From Lysinibacillus agricola (GTDB lineage Bacteria > Bacillota > Bacilli > Bacillales_A > Planococcaceae): DNA of 64,000 nt. The position numbers and the translations under genes are program-made. The DNA lies in assembly GCF_016638705.1 (NCBI RefSeq), contig NZ_CP067341.1:1553501-1617500 (forward strand). The letters run 5' to 3'. This document shows, piece by piece, positions 25,612-35,550 of this stretch (positions are counted from its first letter, which is position 1; every line of letters starts with the position of its first letter). A model generated the notes under the pieces. That model did no database searches. It saw only the letters and a program-made list of their open reading frames with translations, and had not been told where the DNA came from.

Positions 25612-27009
25612 ATGACAACTATCGTTAGAGAAATACGTGAACAATTTAATCCAGCTCGACCATCTCAATGTATTGGTCAAGTTGAGCTTTTAACAATAGA
25701 TGAAACGAAAGACGTTATCGTTGCAGCTCAGGATGCATTTGAGGGTTGGAAAAATACGTCTTCTGTTGCACGTGGAGAGATTTTACGCGTGACAGCAGAT
25801 TTGCTAGAGAAAAATATTGATAAAGTAGCTGAAATAGCTTCGAGTGAAATGGGTAAAACGAAAAATGAAATGCTTGGTGAAGTTAAACGTGGTGCTTCCA
25901 TTTTGCGTTATTTTGCACAAGAAGGGATGCGTGCAACAGGTGAGGTGCTACCGTCAGCCAATGAAGCGAAATTATTGTACACAACGCGTGTACCCCTTGG
26001 TGTCGTTGCCGCAATAACTCCTTGGAATTTTCCTGTCGCTATTCCTTTATGGAAAATTGCACCCGCATTGGTGTACGGCAATACAGTAGTTTGGAAGCCT
26101 TCTATTGAAAGCGCTTTAACCGGTAAATTAATAGGAGAATTATTTGAACAGGCTGGCTTACCAAAAGGCGTGTTAAATGTTGTGCAAGGCCGTGGTTCAA
26201 AAGTGGGGCAGGTATTATTGGAGGCACCTGAAGTAAAGGCGATTACATTTACAGGTTCAAATAGTGTGGGCCAAAGCATTTTAGATACTGCTGGATCTAC
26301 TAATAAAAAAATTCAGCTCGAACTTGGAGGGAAAAATGCAGCGATCATTTTAGCTGATGCCAATATCAATCAAGCTGCAAAATTAACGATAGAAGGCGCG
26401 ATGAAGCAAACGGGACAGCGTTGTACAGCAACTAGTCGAGTGTACATTGAGGAAGCAGTTTATGAAAAGGTAGTAGAGCAGTTAATTGAAGAAGCTAAAA
26501 AAATTGAAGTTGGTGTCACGATGGGGCCAGTGTCATCTAAAGGACAATATGATTCTATATTATCCGCCATCGAGAAAGCAAAAGTTGAGGGAGCAGAGCT
26601 AGTATTTGGCGGTGGTCCTACAAAAGGTATATTTGAAGGATACTATATAGACCCAACAATTTTTACGAATGTAACTCATGAGATGTCGATTGCCCATGAA
26701 GAGATTTTTGGACCAGTTTTAGCGGTCATCAAAGTAAAAGATTATGAAGAAGCGATTCGATTATCGAATGATTCTAATTTTGGATTGAGTGCTTCTATTT
26801 ATACTAATAACATTCCGAAAGCATTTGATTTTATTAACCGTAGTGAAGTAGGACTTGTACAGGTTAACGATGAAACAGGTGGAGCTGAGCCTCAAGCGCC
26901 GTTTGGAGGAATGAAAAACTCAAGTACCGGTGCCCGTGAGCAGGGGCAGGCAGCGAAAGAGTTCTTTACAACGTTTAAAACTATTACGATTGGCACAAAA
27001 AGTGAGTAA
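25612..27009 (+). CDS. Semialdehyde/aldehyde dehydrogenase
   Basis: 465 aa NAD(P)-dependent aldehyde dehydrogenase. PWNFPVAIPLWKIAPAL, the catalytic Glu in LELGGKN and the nucleophile Cys in TGQRCTATSR are intact. GAAGGAGGAGTTTT precedes the ATG at 25612, 38 bases after the aminotransferase stop, so the two are one sigma-54 operon. The sequence resembles 2,5-dioxovalerate and succinate-semialdehyde dehydrogenases; the natural substrate should be the semialdehyde made by the aminotransferase. Confidence 0.9.
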   Translation: MTTIVREIREQFNPARPSQCIGQVELLTIDETKDVIVAAQDAFEGWKNTSSVARGEILRVTADLLEKNIDKVAEIASSEMGKTKNEMLGEVKRGASILRYFAQEGMRATGEVLPSANEAKLLYTTRVPLGVVAAITPWNFPVAIPLWKIAPALVYGNTVVWKPSIESALTGKLIGELFEQAGLPKGVLNVVQGRGSKVGQVLLEAPEVKAITFTGSNSVGQSILDTAGSTNKKIQLELGGKNAAIILADANINQAAKLTIEGAMKQTGQRCTATSRVYIEEAVYEKVVEQLIEEAKKIEVGVTMGPVSSKGQYDSILSAIEKAKVEGAELVFGGGPTKGIFEGYYIDPTIFTNVTHEMSIAHEEIFGPVLAVIKVKDYEEAIRLSNDSNFGLSASIYTNNIPKAFDFINRSEVGLVQVNDETGGAEPQAPFGGMKNSSTGAREQGQAAKEFFTTFKTITIGTKSE

Positions 27010-27070
27010 ATGAAGGAAGTTTAGGATAGAAGACAAAAAAATATACGTCACATATGCTTCGGTGTAATGG

Positions 27071-27117
27071 CCCAGATTTTTCTCAAATTGTACGCAATCA
27101 CTTTAAAAAAATCTGGG
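27071..27117. repeat. Inverted repeat before hyuA
   Basis: CCCAGATTTTT (27071-27081) and AAAAATCTGGG (27107-27117), 25-base loop. There is no T-run after it on the plus strand, so it is not a normal terminator for the dehydrogenase operon; it may be an operator or a processed RNA end. Confidence 0.5.
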
Positions 27118-27196
27118 GCATCCGCTCGAGGCATTAACTTTATACACAAAAATAATTTTTTGATTTTAAATTTATTAAACGAAAGAAGGTAGAGCT

Positions 27197-29221
27197 ATGG
27201 CACAAAGTCGTTTAGCAATTGATGTCGGTGGAACGTTTACGGATGTATTTGTTTTTAATGAAGAGACGGGAGAAGTATTTGTCACAAAAACTTCGTCTAC
27301 ACCTTCAAATCCGGAGCAAGGAATTTTAAATGGAGTAGAAAAAGCAGCATTAAATGGCAAAGATATTAAAATTTTTTCTCATGGCACAACAGTTGGAACG
27401 AATGCGTTAATTGAGCGCAAGTTGCCAAAAACAGCTCTTATTACGACAAAGGGCTTTAGAGATGTCATTGAAATTCGCCGGGGAACGAAAGAAGATATTT
27501 GGGACACATACAAAGATACAGCGAGGCCTTATATTCAACGACGGGATCGATTTGAAGTGACAGAACGAATAGATTATGAAGGAAATATTCTTCAGGTTAT
27601 TGATGAAGAGGAAATTCGTTTATTAGCCAAAAAATTAAAACGACGAGGAACAGAATCCATTGCCGTATGTTTCATCAATGCCTACGTGAACGGGGAAAAT
27701 GAGGCGAAAGTCAAAGAAATTTTAAAAGAGGAATTACCGGATGTATATGTTTGTATTTCAAGCGAGGTGCTTCCGGAAATTTTTGAGCATGAGCGTATGA
27801 GTACAACCATTATCAATGCAGTGCTTGGACCAATTATGAGTAATTACATTAGTAAGTTAAGCAATGAAATGCAGAAAAAGGGCTATGAAGAAGAAATATT
27901 AGTTTTGCATTCTGGTGGCGGTGTCATGACTTCAAGTACAGTTCCCCGCTATGCTGCTAGATTGGCAAGTTCTGGGATAGCCGCCGGAGCTATTGCGAGT
28001 AAGCATATCGCAAAGTTATGCGGATTTGACAATGCAATCGGCTTAGATATGGGAGGTACAAGTACGGATATTTCACTGATGTATAAGGGAGATATACGAA
28101 TTACAAAGGACTGGTCGATAGAATATGGCTATCCAATTGGTTTCCCAAGTATTGAAATATTAACAATAGGAGCAGGCGGAGGTAGTCTCGCCTGGAAAGA
28201 TGAAGGCGGTTCATTACGTAATGGACCACAAAGTGCAGGGGCAGTACCAGGACCAGCTTGCTATGGCCGAGGAGGCACTGAGCCCACTAACTCGGATGCA
28301 AATTTAGTGTTAGGACGTCTAGGTGTGGATTTGTTAGATGGGACGATGCAGTTAAACAAAGAGGCAGCTAGAGAGGCTGTGAAAAAAATCGCCAATGCAT
28401 TCGATCAAACGGTTGAGGAAGCGGCAAGTGCCATCATAGAAGTTGCAAATGCCAATATGAGTGATGCAGTTCGATTAATATCGGTACGGAGAGGCTATGA
28501 TCCCCGTGATTTCGCGCTTGTAGCCTTTGGTGGTGCAGGTCCATTACACGGTGCCTATTTGGCAAAAGATTTAAACATTCCAAAAGTCATTATTCCTACG
28601 CATCCAGGTGTAGCAGCGGCAATGGGGTGCCTACTTGTAGATGTACGCCATGATATTTCTAAAACATATGTGAAAAAACTAGATGAAGTAAGTGTAGAGG
28701 AACTGACAACTCAATTTAGTGAATTGCGAGAAGAGGCAAGAGAATTATTAGAAGAGGAAGGAATAGCAGAAAACACATCGTCATTAACGAATTATATAGA
28801 TCTTCGTTATAAGGGACAATGGAGATATCTAGCTGTTCTCGTATCCGATCAAATCACTTCCCTAGATGCTATTTTGGGAGCGTTCCATAAAGAACATGAA
28901 CGAGAATTTGCATTTTCCGATAAGGACCAAGCAGTAGAAATATTTGGCCTACGTGTAACGGCTATAGGCACAGTACCAAAGCCTAATTTCCCGCAATATG
29001 TTCCTGAAGGCTCGCTTGAAGATGCTTTCAAAGAAACACGTCCAGTTTATTTTGAGGATAAATATATTGAAACTAACGTATATAATCGCGATAAAATACC
29101 TGTTTACACGCAATTTGCTGGTCCAGCCATTATTGATCAGCTGGATACGACGACTGTTATTCCACCAGGATTTACAGCGGAAGTAGATGCCTATAAAAAT
29201 ATTATTATTACGGTGAACTAA
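27197..29221 (+). CDS. hyuA: Hydantoinase/oxoprolinase subunit A
   Basis: 674 aa. The N-terminal IDVGGTFTDVFVF and internal FSHGTTVGTNALIER are the ATP-binding marks of HyuA; LDMGGTSTDISLMYKGD and VAFGGAGPLHGAYLA follow. With HyuB it forms an ATP-dependent amidohydrolase complex acting on 5-oxoproline, hydantoins or N-methylhydantoin; related pairs include acetone carboxylases. GAAGGTAGAG precedes the ATG at 27197. Co-directional with the sigma-54 operon but 187 bases after it and past an inverted repeat, so independent transcription is possible. Confidence 0.92.
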   Translation: MAQSRLAIDVGGTFTDVFVFNEETGEVFVTKTSSTPSNPEQGILNGVEKAALNGKDIKIFSHGTTVGTNALIERKLPKTALITTKGFRDVIEIRRGTKEDIWDTYKDTARPYIQRRDRFEVTERIDYEGNILQVIDEEEIRLLAKKLKRRGTESIAVCFINAYVNGENEAKVKEILKEELPDVYVCISSEVLPEIFEHERMSTTIINAVLGPIMSNYISKLSNEMQKKGYEEEILVLHSGGGVMTSSTVPRYAARLASSGIAAGAIASKHIAKLCGFDNAIGLDMGGTSTDISLMYKGDIRITKDWSIEYGYPIGFPSIEILTIGAGGGSLAWKDEGGSLRNGPQSAGAVPGPACYGRGGTEPTNSDANLVLGRLGVDLLDGTMQLNKEAAREAVKKIANAFDQTVEEAASAIIEVANANMSDAVRLISVRRGYDPRDFALVAFGGAGPLHGAYLAKDLNIPKVIIPTHPGVAAAMGCLLVDVRHDISKTYVKKLDEVSVEELTTQFSELREEARELLEEEGIAENTSSLTNYIDLRYKGQWRYLAVLVSDQITSLDAILGAFHKEHEREFAFSDKDQAVEIFGLRVTAIGTVPKPNFPQYVPEGSLEDAFKETRPVYFEDKYIETNVYNRDKIPVYTQFAGPAIIDQLDTTTVIPPGFTAEVDAYKNIIITVN

Positions 29222-29244
29222 TACGCGATAAGGAGGAATTGGCT

Positions 29245-31224
29245 ATGAGTACAACGAAATTGGAGACAAATCATAAGGTTCAAAATCTAGACCCAGTAAC
29301 ATTTGAAGTGTTAAAAAACGGCTTTGTGAATTTAGTCGATCAAATGGCTGAACAAATGCTGCGTACATGTTACTCATTTGTTATTTATAATCGAGACTTC
29401 AGCTGTGCATTATGCGACGCACAGGGGAATACGATTATGCAAGGAACGCAAGATATTTCTGTACATGTAGGGACATTGCATTTAACTGCAAAAGCTGTCT
29501 TAGAGGATTTCGCTGATGACATCCATCCAGGTGATGTATTTTTAGTAAATGATCCTTATCGTGGAGGAACACATTTCAGTGATGTACGTGTGATTTTACC
29601 AGTATTTCATGATGACAAACTGATTGCACTCATGCAAACAAATGGACACTGGGCAGATGTTGGTGGCTCTAACCCGGGTTCCTTTGATATTACAGCAAAG
29701 GAACATTACGGGGAAGGACTGCGTATCCCACCTGTACGTATTTATAGTAAAGGTCAATATTTAACAGATGTTGTAAAGATTATTGTTATGAATATGCGTA
29801 TCCCAGAAGAACGTATTGGAGATTTACGTTCTCAAGTGGAAGCGGCGAAGGTTGGAGAGAAGCAACTCAAGGAAATGATTGAAAAGTACGGCATCAATAC
29901 GGTGCTAGTAGCTTTTGAGGAAGTCCAAAATTATGTAGAGCGATTAATGAGAGCGAAAATTAAAGCTTTACCTAAAGATCAGTGGGAAACAGTGGACTAT
30001 ATCGATATGGACCCACAATTAGGAGATGGCCTCATCCCAATTCGTGTGAAAATGACCATTACGGAGGATGAAATAGCTTATGATTTAAGTGATTCACATC
30101 CTTATATTAGCTGTTTTTTAAATGCAGGGTTTGGTTCAGCACTTTCTGGTACTTATGCAGGAACCAAAACATTTTTCCCAGAGATCCCGCTGAACTCAGG
30201 ATTTTATCGTGTTGTGAAAATATTTCTTCCTGAAAACTCCGTCGTTAACGCACCTAGCCCAGTAGCTGTTTCTGGCTATTGTTCAGGGGCGTTTGAAAAA
30301 ATTATGAATGCCTGCTTCGAATTATGGTCAAATATTATGCCTGAACGCGCTATCGCATGTTCATTTAATTTAGAGTATTTATTAATAGGCGGGTATGATC
30401 AGCGGAGAGATAGTAGTGAATATTTTATGTGGTATGACTGGATGGCAGGTGGCCATGGTGGACGTATTGACCGAGATGGTGCGAATACAACCTCACCAGT
30501 GTTCGGGGTAGGGTTAAGTGTTCAGCCATGTGAAGGGCAGGAACGTTTGTCACCAGTTGTGACAACGAAACATGAAATTATTATAGATTCTGCTGGTCCA
30601 GGTAAATACCGTGGTGGCTGTGGTGTAGAAAAGGGAGGCATTTTAACAGATGTCAACCAAACAGTGATGTCCTATTGCTGTGATCGCTCTCGCTCCATTA
30701 CATGGGGGATTATGGGTGGCTTACCTTCTATCGCACAAGGGGCAATTTTAAACCCAAACAAAGAGGATGAAAAATTTTTAGGCACGATTTTCTCCAATAT
30801 TGAATTGAAGAAAGGTGATTCCTTTACACGTCCCTCAGCAGGAGGCGGTGGTTTAGGTGACCCATTAGCACGAGATGTAAAAGCTGTTTTAGAGGACGTT
30901 ATTGATGAATATGTTTCGATTGAACGTGCCAAGCTTGATTACGGCGTAGTCATTAACGAAATTGACCGCGATATGGATGCCTTCGAAATTGATATGGCTA
31001 CTACATTAAAAGAACGCGATTATATTCGCAAAAATCGCCATAGATGGCTGGAAACAGATCCAATAGAAGTTGAGCTGATGTATAATAAAGGTGAAATTAA
31101 TCAAATGGATGTTGTTCGAAGATATGGTGTCATTATGGATTACCAAACAAATAAAGCATTGCCGATCTCAACAGAGCAATACCGAGAATCGATGAAGAAA
31201 CGTTCTTTGGCCTATTGGGGATAG
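29245..31224 (+). CDS. hyuB: Hydantoinase/oxoprolinase subunit B
   Basis: 659 aa from the ATG at 29245 (GGAGG 8 bases upstream; the in-frame TTG at 29239 is less likely). Typical HyuB features: DPVTFEVLKNGFVNLVDQMAEQM at the start, NDPYRGGTHFSDVRVILPVF, QTNGHWADVGGSNPGSFD and a glycine-rich PSAGGGGLGDPLARD near the C-terminus. It starts 23 bases after hyuA and is its partner. The sarcosine oxidase on the opposite strand just downstream would fit N-methylhydantoin breakdown, although no N-carbamoylsarcosine amidase is in the window. Confidence 0.92.
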   Translation: MSTTKLETNHKVQNLDPVTFEVLKNGFVNLVDQMAEQMLRTCYSFVIYNRDFSCALCDAQGNTIMQGTQDISVHVGTLHLTAKAVLEDFADDIHPGDVFLVNDPYRGGTHFSDVRVILPVFHDDKLIALMQTNGHWADVGGSNPGSFDITAKEHYGEGLRIPPVRIYSKGQYLTDVVKIIVMNMRIPEERIGDLRSQVEAAKVGEKQLKEMIEKYGINTVLVAFEEVQNYVERLMRAKIKALPKDQWETVDYIDMDPQLGDGLIPIRVKMTITEDEIAYDLSDSHPYISCFLNAGFGSALSGTYAGTKTFFPEIPLNSGFYRVVKIFLPENSVVNAPSPVAVSGYCSGAFEKIMNACFELWSNIMPERAIACSFNLEYLLIGGYDQRRDSSEYFMWYDWMAGGHGGRIDRDGANTTSPVFGVGLSVQPCEGQERLSPVVTTKHEIIIDSAGPGKYRGGCGVEKGGILTDVNQTVMSYCCDRSRSITWGIMGGLPSIAQGAILNPNKEDEKFLGTIFSNIELKKGDSFTRPSAGGGGLGDPLARDVKAVLEDVIDEYVSIERAKLDYGVVINEIDRDMDAFEIDMATTLKERDYIRKNRHRWLETDPIEVELMYNKGEINQMDVVRRYGVIMDYQTNKALPISTEQYRESMKKRSLAYWG

Positions 31225-31276
31225 ACATAACGTTCTAGCGGCGGGGTCAAGTATCAACTAACTTTAATCATAAATA

Positions 31277-31300
31277 AGAGAGTAGTTCGCACTACTCTCT
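31277..31300. terminator. Hairpin between convergent transcripts
   Basis: AGAGAGTAGT (31277-31286), loop TCGC, ACTACTCTCT (31291-31300). T-runs are weak on both sides, so termination is probable but not certain. Confidence 0.55.
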
Positions 31301-31498
31301 CTGCGAAATTAGGGTATACAAATTTTTAATGTCCAGTAATGCATATACTATGAAAAATATCACTACATAACTTAAAAACTCTAAAGGTAAAGAGTTGTTG
31401 TTTAATATTCCTATATCACTTGAAACTTTTTGAATGATCAATGTTAAAAACATAGCTAATCCAATCATTAAAAGCTTACGGTCTTGTAAACCCGACAC
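31292..31498 (-). CDS. Small two-helix membrane protein, hypothetical
   Basis: 68 aa with two hydrophobic segments (LLMIGLAMFLTLIIQ and FLSYVVIFFIVYALL) and a charged C-terminus. It follows the sarcosine oxidase gene by 30 bases in the same direction. The GTG at 31498 lacks a clear ribosome site, and the stop lies in a hairpin, so it may be a remnant. No family recognised. Confidence 0.35.
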   Translation of the reverse strand: MSGLQDRKLLMIGLAMFLTLIIQKVSSDIGILNNNSLPLEFLSYVVIFFIVYALLDIKNLYTLISQRE

Positions 31499-31528
31499 AG
31501 TAGTAAGTGCATTAGGAGAAGCAAAGTG

Positions 31529-32653
31529 TTAGTGTGTATTAAATCGACTAAGCCTAAAGATTGATAAATCCTGTTTACTTTTCCCGTTTAGAGTTAAATC
31601 AGTTAATACCTCACCAACGGCACTACTGAATTTAAAACCATGTCCTGAGAAGCCTGCTGCAATAACAATATTTCGATGCTCAGGTAAAAAATCAATAATG
31701 AAATCTTCATCTGGTGTCATCGAATATTTACATGTTTTTCCGAATTTCAGTGTACCGTGCTGAGGCATAAAACGATTGATAAAGCTTTGTAAATCTATTG
31801 TATCCTGTTCGTCGAATGGGCGAAGAGGGTCGTTTGGATTGATAGCCTCACCACCATCATGTCTGCCAAGCTTCAGGCCAGCTCCATCAATACTCGGAAA
31901 ACCATAGTACGAGGAATCTGCGAATTCAAAACAATAGGCTGGGAAAACATTTTCACGATAAAGTTGCTCATCCGCTTCAAACCACGCAAAGGTTTTTCTA
32001 GTTGGTGTAACCGGGATGGTGATGCCCATTGATTGTAGTAACTCAGTCGCCCAAGCACCAGCTGTTACGATTAAATGCTTTGCTTCGTAAACGCTATTTG
32101 CCGTTTGGACACGTACAATGTTTCCAGCTTCGATGTTCTGCACTTTTTCATTTGTATGTAAGGTTGCTCCTGCCTCGATAGCTAAAGTTTTATAAGCGCG
32201 AATGCACGCTTCTACACGAAGGACACCAGCAGTAGGCTCATAGCAAGCAACAAAGTTTTCAGGTAAGGATAATCCAGACCATTTTTCCATTGCTTCAGCT
32301 GCTGAATACTGTTCTAATGATAAATCGTATAGCTTAGCACTGGTTTTCACATTTTGAATAAAAGAATGGGTTTCTTCACCGACATTCATGACACCTGTTT
32401 GTAAAAATAAAGATTCATCCGTTAACGCTTCAAGTTCTTTCCATAATTCACCTGCTCTTTTGACAAAAGGTACATAGCTAGCCCCTTCACCATACGCAAA
32501 GCGAATAATTCTTGTATCGCCATGATGGCTACCTTCTTCGTGTGGTGGATCAAAGGCATCAAGCATCAAGACGTTTTTTCCTGCTTTCGCTAAATTATAG
32601 CCTGCTGCCATCCCCATTGATCCTGCACCAATTATAATTACGTCATATATCAT
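31529..32653 (-). CDS. soxA: Monomeric sarcosine oxidase / N-methyl amino acid oxidase
   Basis: 374 aa, near the 385-390 of Bacillus sarcosine oxidases. FAD motif GAGSMGMAAGYNLAKAG lies at the N-terminus, followed by GSHHGDTRIIRFAYGEG. The Cys in KTCKYSMTPDE matches the residue to which FAD is covalently bound, and AAGFSGHGFKFSSAVGE is a strong family mark. It oxidises sarcosine to glycine, formaldehyde and hydrogen peroxide; N-methyltryptophan is an alternative. Convergent with hyuAB and followed leftward by a small membrane ORF. Confidence 0.92.
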   Translation of the reverse strand: MIYDVIIIGAGSMGMAAGYNLAKAGKNVLMLDAFDPPHEEGSHHGDTRIIRFAYGEGASYVPFVKRAGELWKELEALTDESLFLQTGVMNVGEETHSFIQNVKTSAKLYDLSLEQYSAAEAMEKWSGLSLPENFVACYEPTAGVLRVEACIRAYKTLAIEAGATLHTNEKVQNIEAGNIVRVQTANSVYEAKHLIVTAGAWATELLQSMGITIPVTPTRKTFAWFEADEQLYRENVFPAYCFEFADSSYYGFPSIDGAGLKLGRHDGGEAINPNDPLRPFDEQDTIDLQSFINRFMPQHGTLKFGKTCKYSMTPDEDFIIDFLPEHRNIVIAAGFSGHGFKFSSAVGEVLTDLTLNGKSKQDLSIFRLSRFNTH

Positions 32654-32732
32654 TACAATCCCTACTTTTTTGCTCTAGTATAACAAAACAGAAGAAGATA
32701 AGACAGAAATTTCAGGAAATAATTTAAATAAG

Positions 32733-32772
32733 AAACTGCACAACTATTCCTATAAGAAAAGTTGTGCAGTTT
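32733..32772 (-). terminator. Terminator of the purine permease gene
   Basis: Perfect 13-bp arms AAACTGCACAACT (32733-32745) and AGTTGTGCAGTTT (32760-32772); on the minus strand the stem is followed by CTTATTTAAATTATTT. Confidence 0.8.
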
Positions 32773-32776
32773 AAAG

Positions 32777-34141
32777 TTATTTCCCACTAGGTAATAATTT
32801 ATTCAACAATATGGCTGCTATAGCAGCTGTTGCTATTGGGGAGCCGAATAAGTATTGAACGGTTGTTGGTAATGAGTATAAGAAATCTTTTGGAAGTAAT
32901 GTTAGAGCTAATGTTAAAATCACCGGTACAGCGATTACATACATTTCCTTTTCACCGATGCTTTCATTTTTCATTACTTGTAAACCACTGATTGCAATGA
33001 TGCCACAAACAATCACGAATACACCACCGATAACTGCTGATGGAATAGCAGAAATAAGAGCAGCTAATTTTCCAGAGAATCCGAATAAAATAAACCAAAA
33101 ACCTGCAGCAATAAAAACTCGTCTACTTGCGATACCTGTAATCGATATCACACCTGCATTTGTTGAATAGCCAGTGACAGGAGTTGAGCCTAGTAATGAT
33201 GCAATAAAACAACCAATTCCTTCGCCGATCACCCCGCGATTAATTTGTTTATCAGTTAATGGTTTATCGATGACGTTACTCACTGCAAACCATGTACCTG
33301 TTGTTTCTGCCATTAAGACGATATAAATAATCACCATTGTAATGATGGCAGAAAAATTAAACGTGAAGCTGAAATCTGCAAATGGAACTTGAGGCATACT
33401 AAACCATCTTGCTTGTGACACTGCTGATAAATCTAAAACACCCATAATATTTGCTGCAATACAACCTGCGATTAAAGCGATAATTACTGAAGCGATACGA
33501 AATACGCGGCCTTTTTTATGAAAGACAGAACCTAACATGACGCAAAGGATTAGAACGATAGCTGAAGTTAAAGCTAAATAAATGTTTTGGTTAATAGATG
33601 GGCCTGCTGCATTATAAATGTTATTACTTAAACCTACAGGCATTAATGAAAGACCGACCACAAAGATAATTGTCCCTCCGACAATTGGCGGAATGAAAGT
33701 TTTCACGATTTTATTGAATATACCTGTAAAACCTAAAATAATAACTAAGATGGCGCCGACTAAACTTGCTCCTAATACAGTACTCCAACCAAGATCTCCA
33801 CCACCACTAGCTGCATAAATACCTACAATGGCACCGATTGGAACATATGAAGGACCTTGTGCTATCGGTAACCTCATGCAAAAGTGAGTTTGAATAATCG
33901 TTGCAATCCCTGCCGCAATGAAAGTCGATTGAATCAAAGCGCTTGATTGACCTGATTGTAAACCGATTAACATGGCAATTAAGAAAGGCACTACGTAGAC
34001 ATCCATTGCCATGACGTGCTGTAAACCAAGTAGGGCGGATTGGCCGAATGACACCTTCTCATCTGGTAAAACTGTTAACTGCTGAGTTTTTATTTTATCG
34101 TTAGCTAATTTGTTATGTTGCGTTTCCACTAAGATGTACAC
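32777..34141 (-). CDS. NCS2-family purine (xanthine/uracil-type) permease
   Basis: 454 aa, about 14 hydrophobic segments, hydrophilic N-terminus of about 30 residues. NCS2 marks: GLQHVMAMDVYVVPFLIAM in helix 1, AETTGTWFAVSNVI with the conserved Glu, and GSTPVTGYSTNAGVISITGIASR. It is downstream of the guanine deaminase gene in the same direction (about 40 bases apart), which makes guanine, xanthine or hypoxanthine uptake likely. Start follows GAGGTGTACATCTT. Confidence 0.9.
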   Translation of the reverse strand: MYILVETQHNKLANDKIKTQQLTVLPDEKVSFGQSALLGLQHVMAMDVYVVPFLIAMLIGLQSGQSSALIQSTFIAAGIATIIQTHFCMRLPIAQGPSYVPIGAIVGIYAASGGGDLGWSTVLGASLVGAILVIILGFTGIFNKIVKTFIPPIVGGTIIFVVGLSLMPVGLSNNIYNAAGPSINQNIYLALTSAIVLILCVMLGSVFHKKGRVFRIASVIIALIAGCIAANIMGVLDLSAVSQARWFSMPQVPFADFSFTFNFSAIITMVIIYIVLMAETTGTWFAVSNVIDKPLTDKQINRGVIGEGIGCFIASLLGSTPVTGYSTNAGVISITGIASRRVFIAAGFWFILFGFSGKLAALISAIPSAVIGGVFVIVCGIIAISGLQVMKNESIGEKEMYVIAVPVILTLALTLLPKDFLYSLPTTVQYLFGSPIATAAIAAILLNKLLPSGK

Positions 34142-34182
34142 CTCAAAATTGTAAATTTATTATTTTTTACGCAAGAGACTAT

Positions 34183-35550
34183 TTATGCTCTAGCGTGAAC
34201 TTTATTTCCTTGTACCCAAACTTCACGGATATTTTCAGGGCGCACAAGATACATAATTTTTGGAAAAATATCCTGTAAATCTTCCTTGTGATCAAAAATA
34301 GGAAGTTTTGCAGAAGGTATGTTAGTATCGATGATTTGTACATCCCACGTGTAGTTTTCCTGTAATCGACCAATTGGTAGGCTCAAGCTTTCTCCGCCAC
34401 CTGCTGTTGCTAAATAAAATGCTTCATTAATCGTAATACGTGAATTTGGGACACCACGTTTTTCAGCAGGAATAGATGTATCCACACCGTCTTCTAGCAT
34501 TCTAGATGACATGACTGCTTGTCTAGCATTATCGAATAGGCTTGGTGAGAAACCACCAGAAATATCTGACCCTAATCCGATATCAACGCCTTTTGCATGG
34601 AAGCGAGCAATTGGAATGACACTATTTGCAAAATAAGCATTGGAAATTGGACAATGACCAATCGCAGTGCCTGTTTCAGCAAATAGCTGTGCATCGTCAT
34701 CGTCTAAGAAATTACAATGTGCCATCACAGATTTATCGCCTAATAGTCCAAAATCATGTAGGGCAAAGGCATCATTTTTCTTAAATCGTTCCTTTACGTA
34801 GCCATGCTCCCAATCGCTTTCACTACAATGTGACTGGATATGTGTATCGTATTTAGCAGCTAATTCTCCCAAGCCTTTTAGTGCACCGTCTGTACAGCTT
34901 GGAATAAAGCGTGGTGTTACAACTGGATAAACACCCTGTTTCGTTGATTTGGCTAATTCCTTCACAGCTACAATAAATTCTTCTGTATCTTTTAGTGCAG
35001 TCTGAGTATTTGCATCTCGATAATAGTCTGGATTTTGCTCAGGATCATCCATCACAACTTTCCCGACTAGACCTCGTTGACCTTTTTCAGCACAAATTTT
35101 CGCTAATAGCAGGCTTGCTTCTTTATGGACAGTGGCAAAATAGAGTGATGTAGTCGTTCCATTTGCAAGAAGAGTGCTTACTAAATCTTCATAGACCTCT
35201 TGTGCAAACTCTAAATCGGAGAATTTGGATTCGATAGGGAAGGTGTATGTGTTTAGCCAGTCATAAAGTGGAATATCTAATGCAGTTCCAGCTTGTGCCC
35301 ATTGCGGTGCATGTACATGCAAATCGACAAAGCCTGGTAAGAAATATTGTCCATCGGCTAATTGATGGAAAATTTCTTGATGTTGATATGTAGTTAGTAG
35401 ATTTTGATAGTCTGCATGCTCAGGAGCTGCTGTTTTTTCAATCATCCCGTCAGCATTAATGAAGAATAAATAATCCTTTAAAATTTGTACTTTAGAAGGA
35501 GACTTACTTGAAAAAGCTGTCCCTTTGAAAATTAACGTATATTCAGTCAT
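34183..35550 (-). CDS. guaD: Guanine deaminase (amidohydrolase type)
   Basis: 455 aa from the ATG at 35550, with AAGGTGG upstream; an in-frame GTG at 35559 is part of that site. Zinc ligands appear in PGFVDLHVHAPQW, SHCSESDWEHG, AHCNFL and GLGSDISGGFS. PLYDWLNTYTFPIESKF is characteristic of guanine deaminase rather than other amidohydrolases. It makes xanthine and ammonia from guanine. Operon with the NCS2 permease; together with hyuAB and soxA it marks a nitrogen-scavenging neighbourhood. I saw no purine riboswitch upstream. Confidence 0.93.
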   Translation of the reverse strand: MTEYTLIFKGTAFSSKSPSKVQILKDYLFFINADGMIEKTAAPEHADYQNLLTTYQHQEIFHQLADGQYFLPGFVDLHVHAPQWAQAGTALDIPLYDWLNTYTFPIESKFSDLEFAQEVYEDLVSTLLANGTTTSLYFATVHKEASLLLAKICAEKGQRGLVGKVVMDDPEQNPDYYRDANTQTALKDTEEFIVAVKELAKSTKQGVYPVVTPRFIPSCTDGALKGLGELAAKYDTHIQSHCSESDWEHGYVKERFKKNDAFALHDFGLLGDKSVMAHCNFLDDDDAQLFAETGTAIGHCPISNAYFANSVIPIARFHAKGVDIGLGSDISGGFSPSLFDNARQAVMSSRMLEDGVDTSIPAEKRGVPNSRITINEAFYLATAGGGESLSLPIGRLQENYTWDVQIIDTNIPSAKLPIFDHKEDLQDIFPKIMYLVRPENIREVWVQGNKVHARA

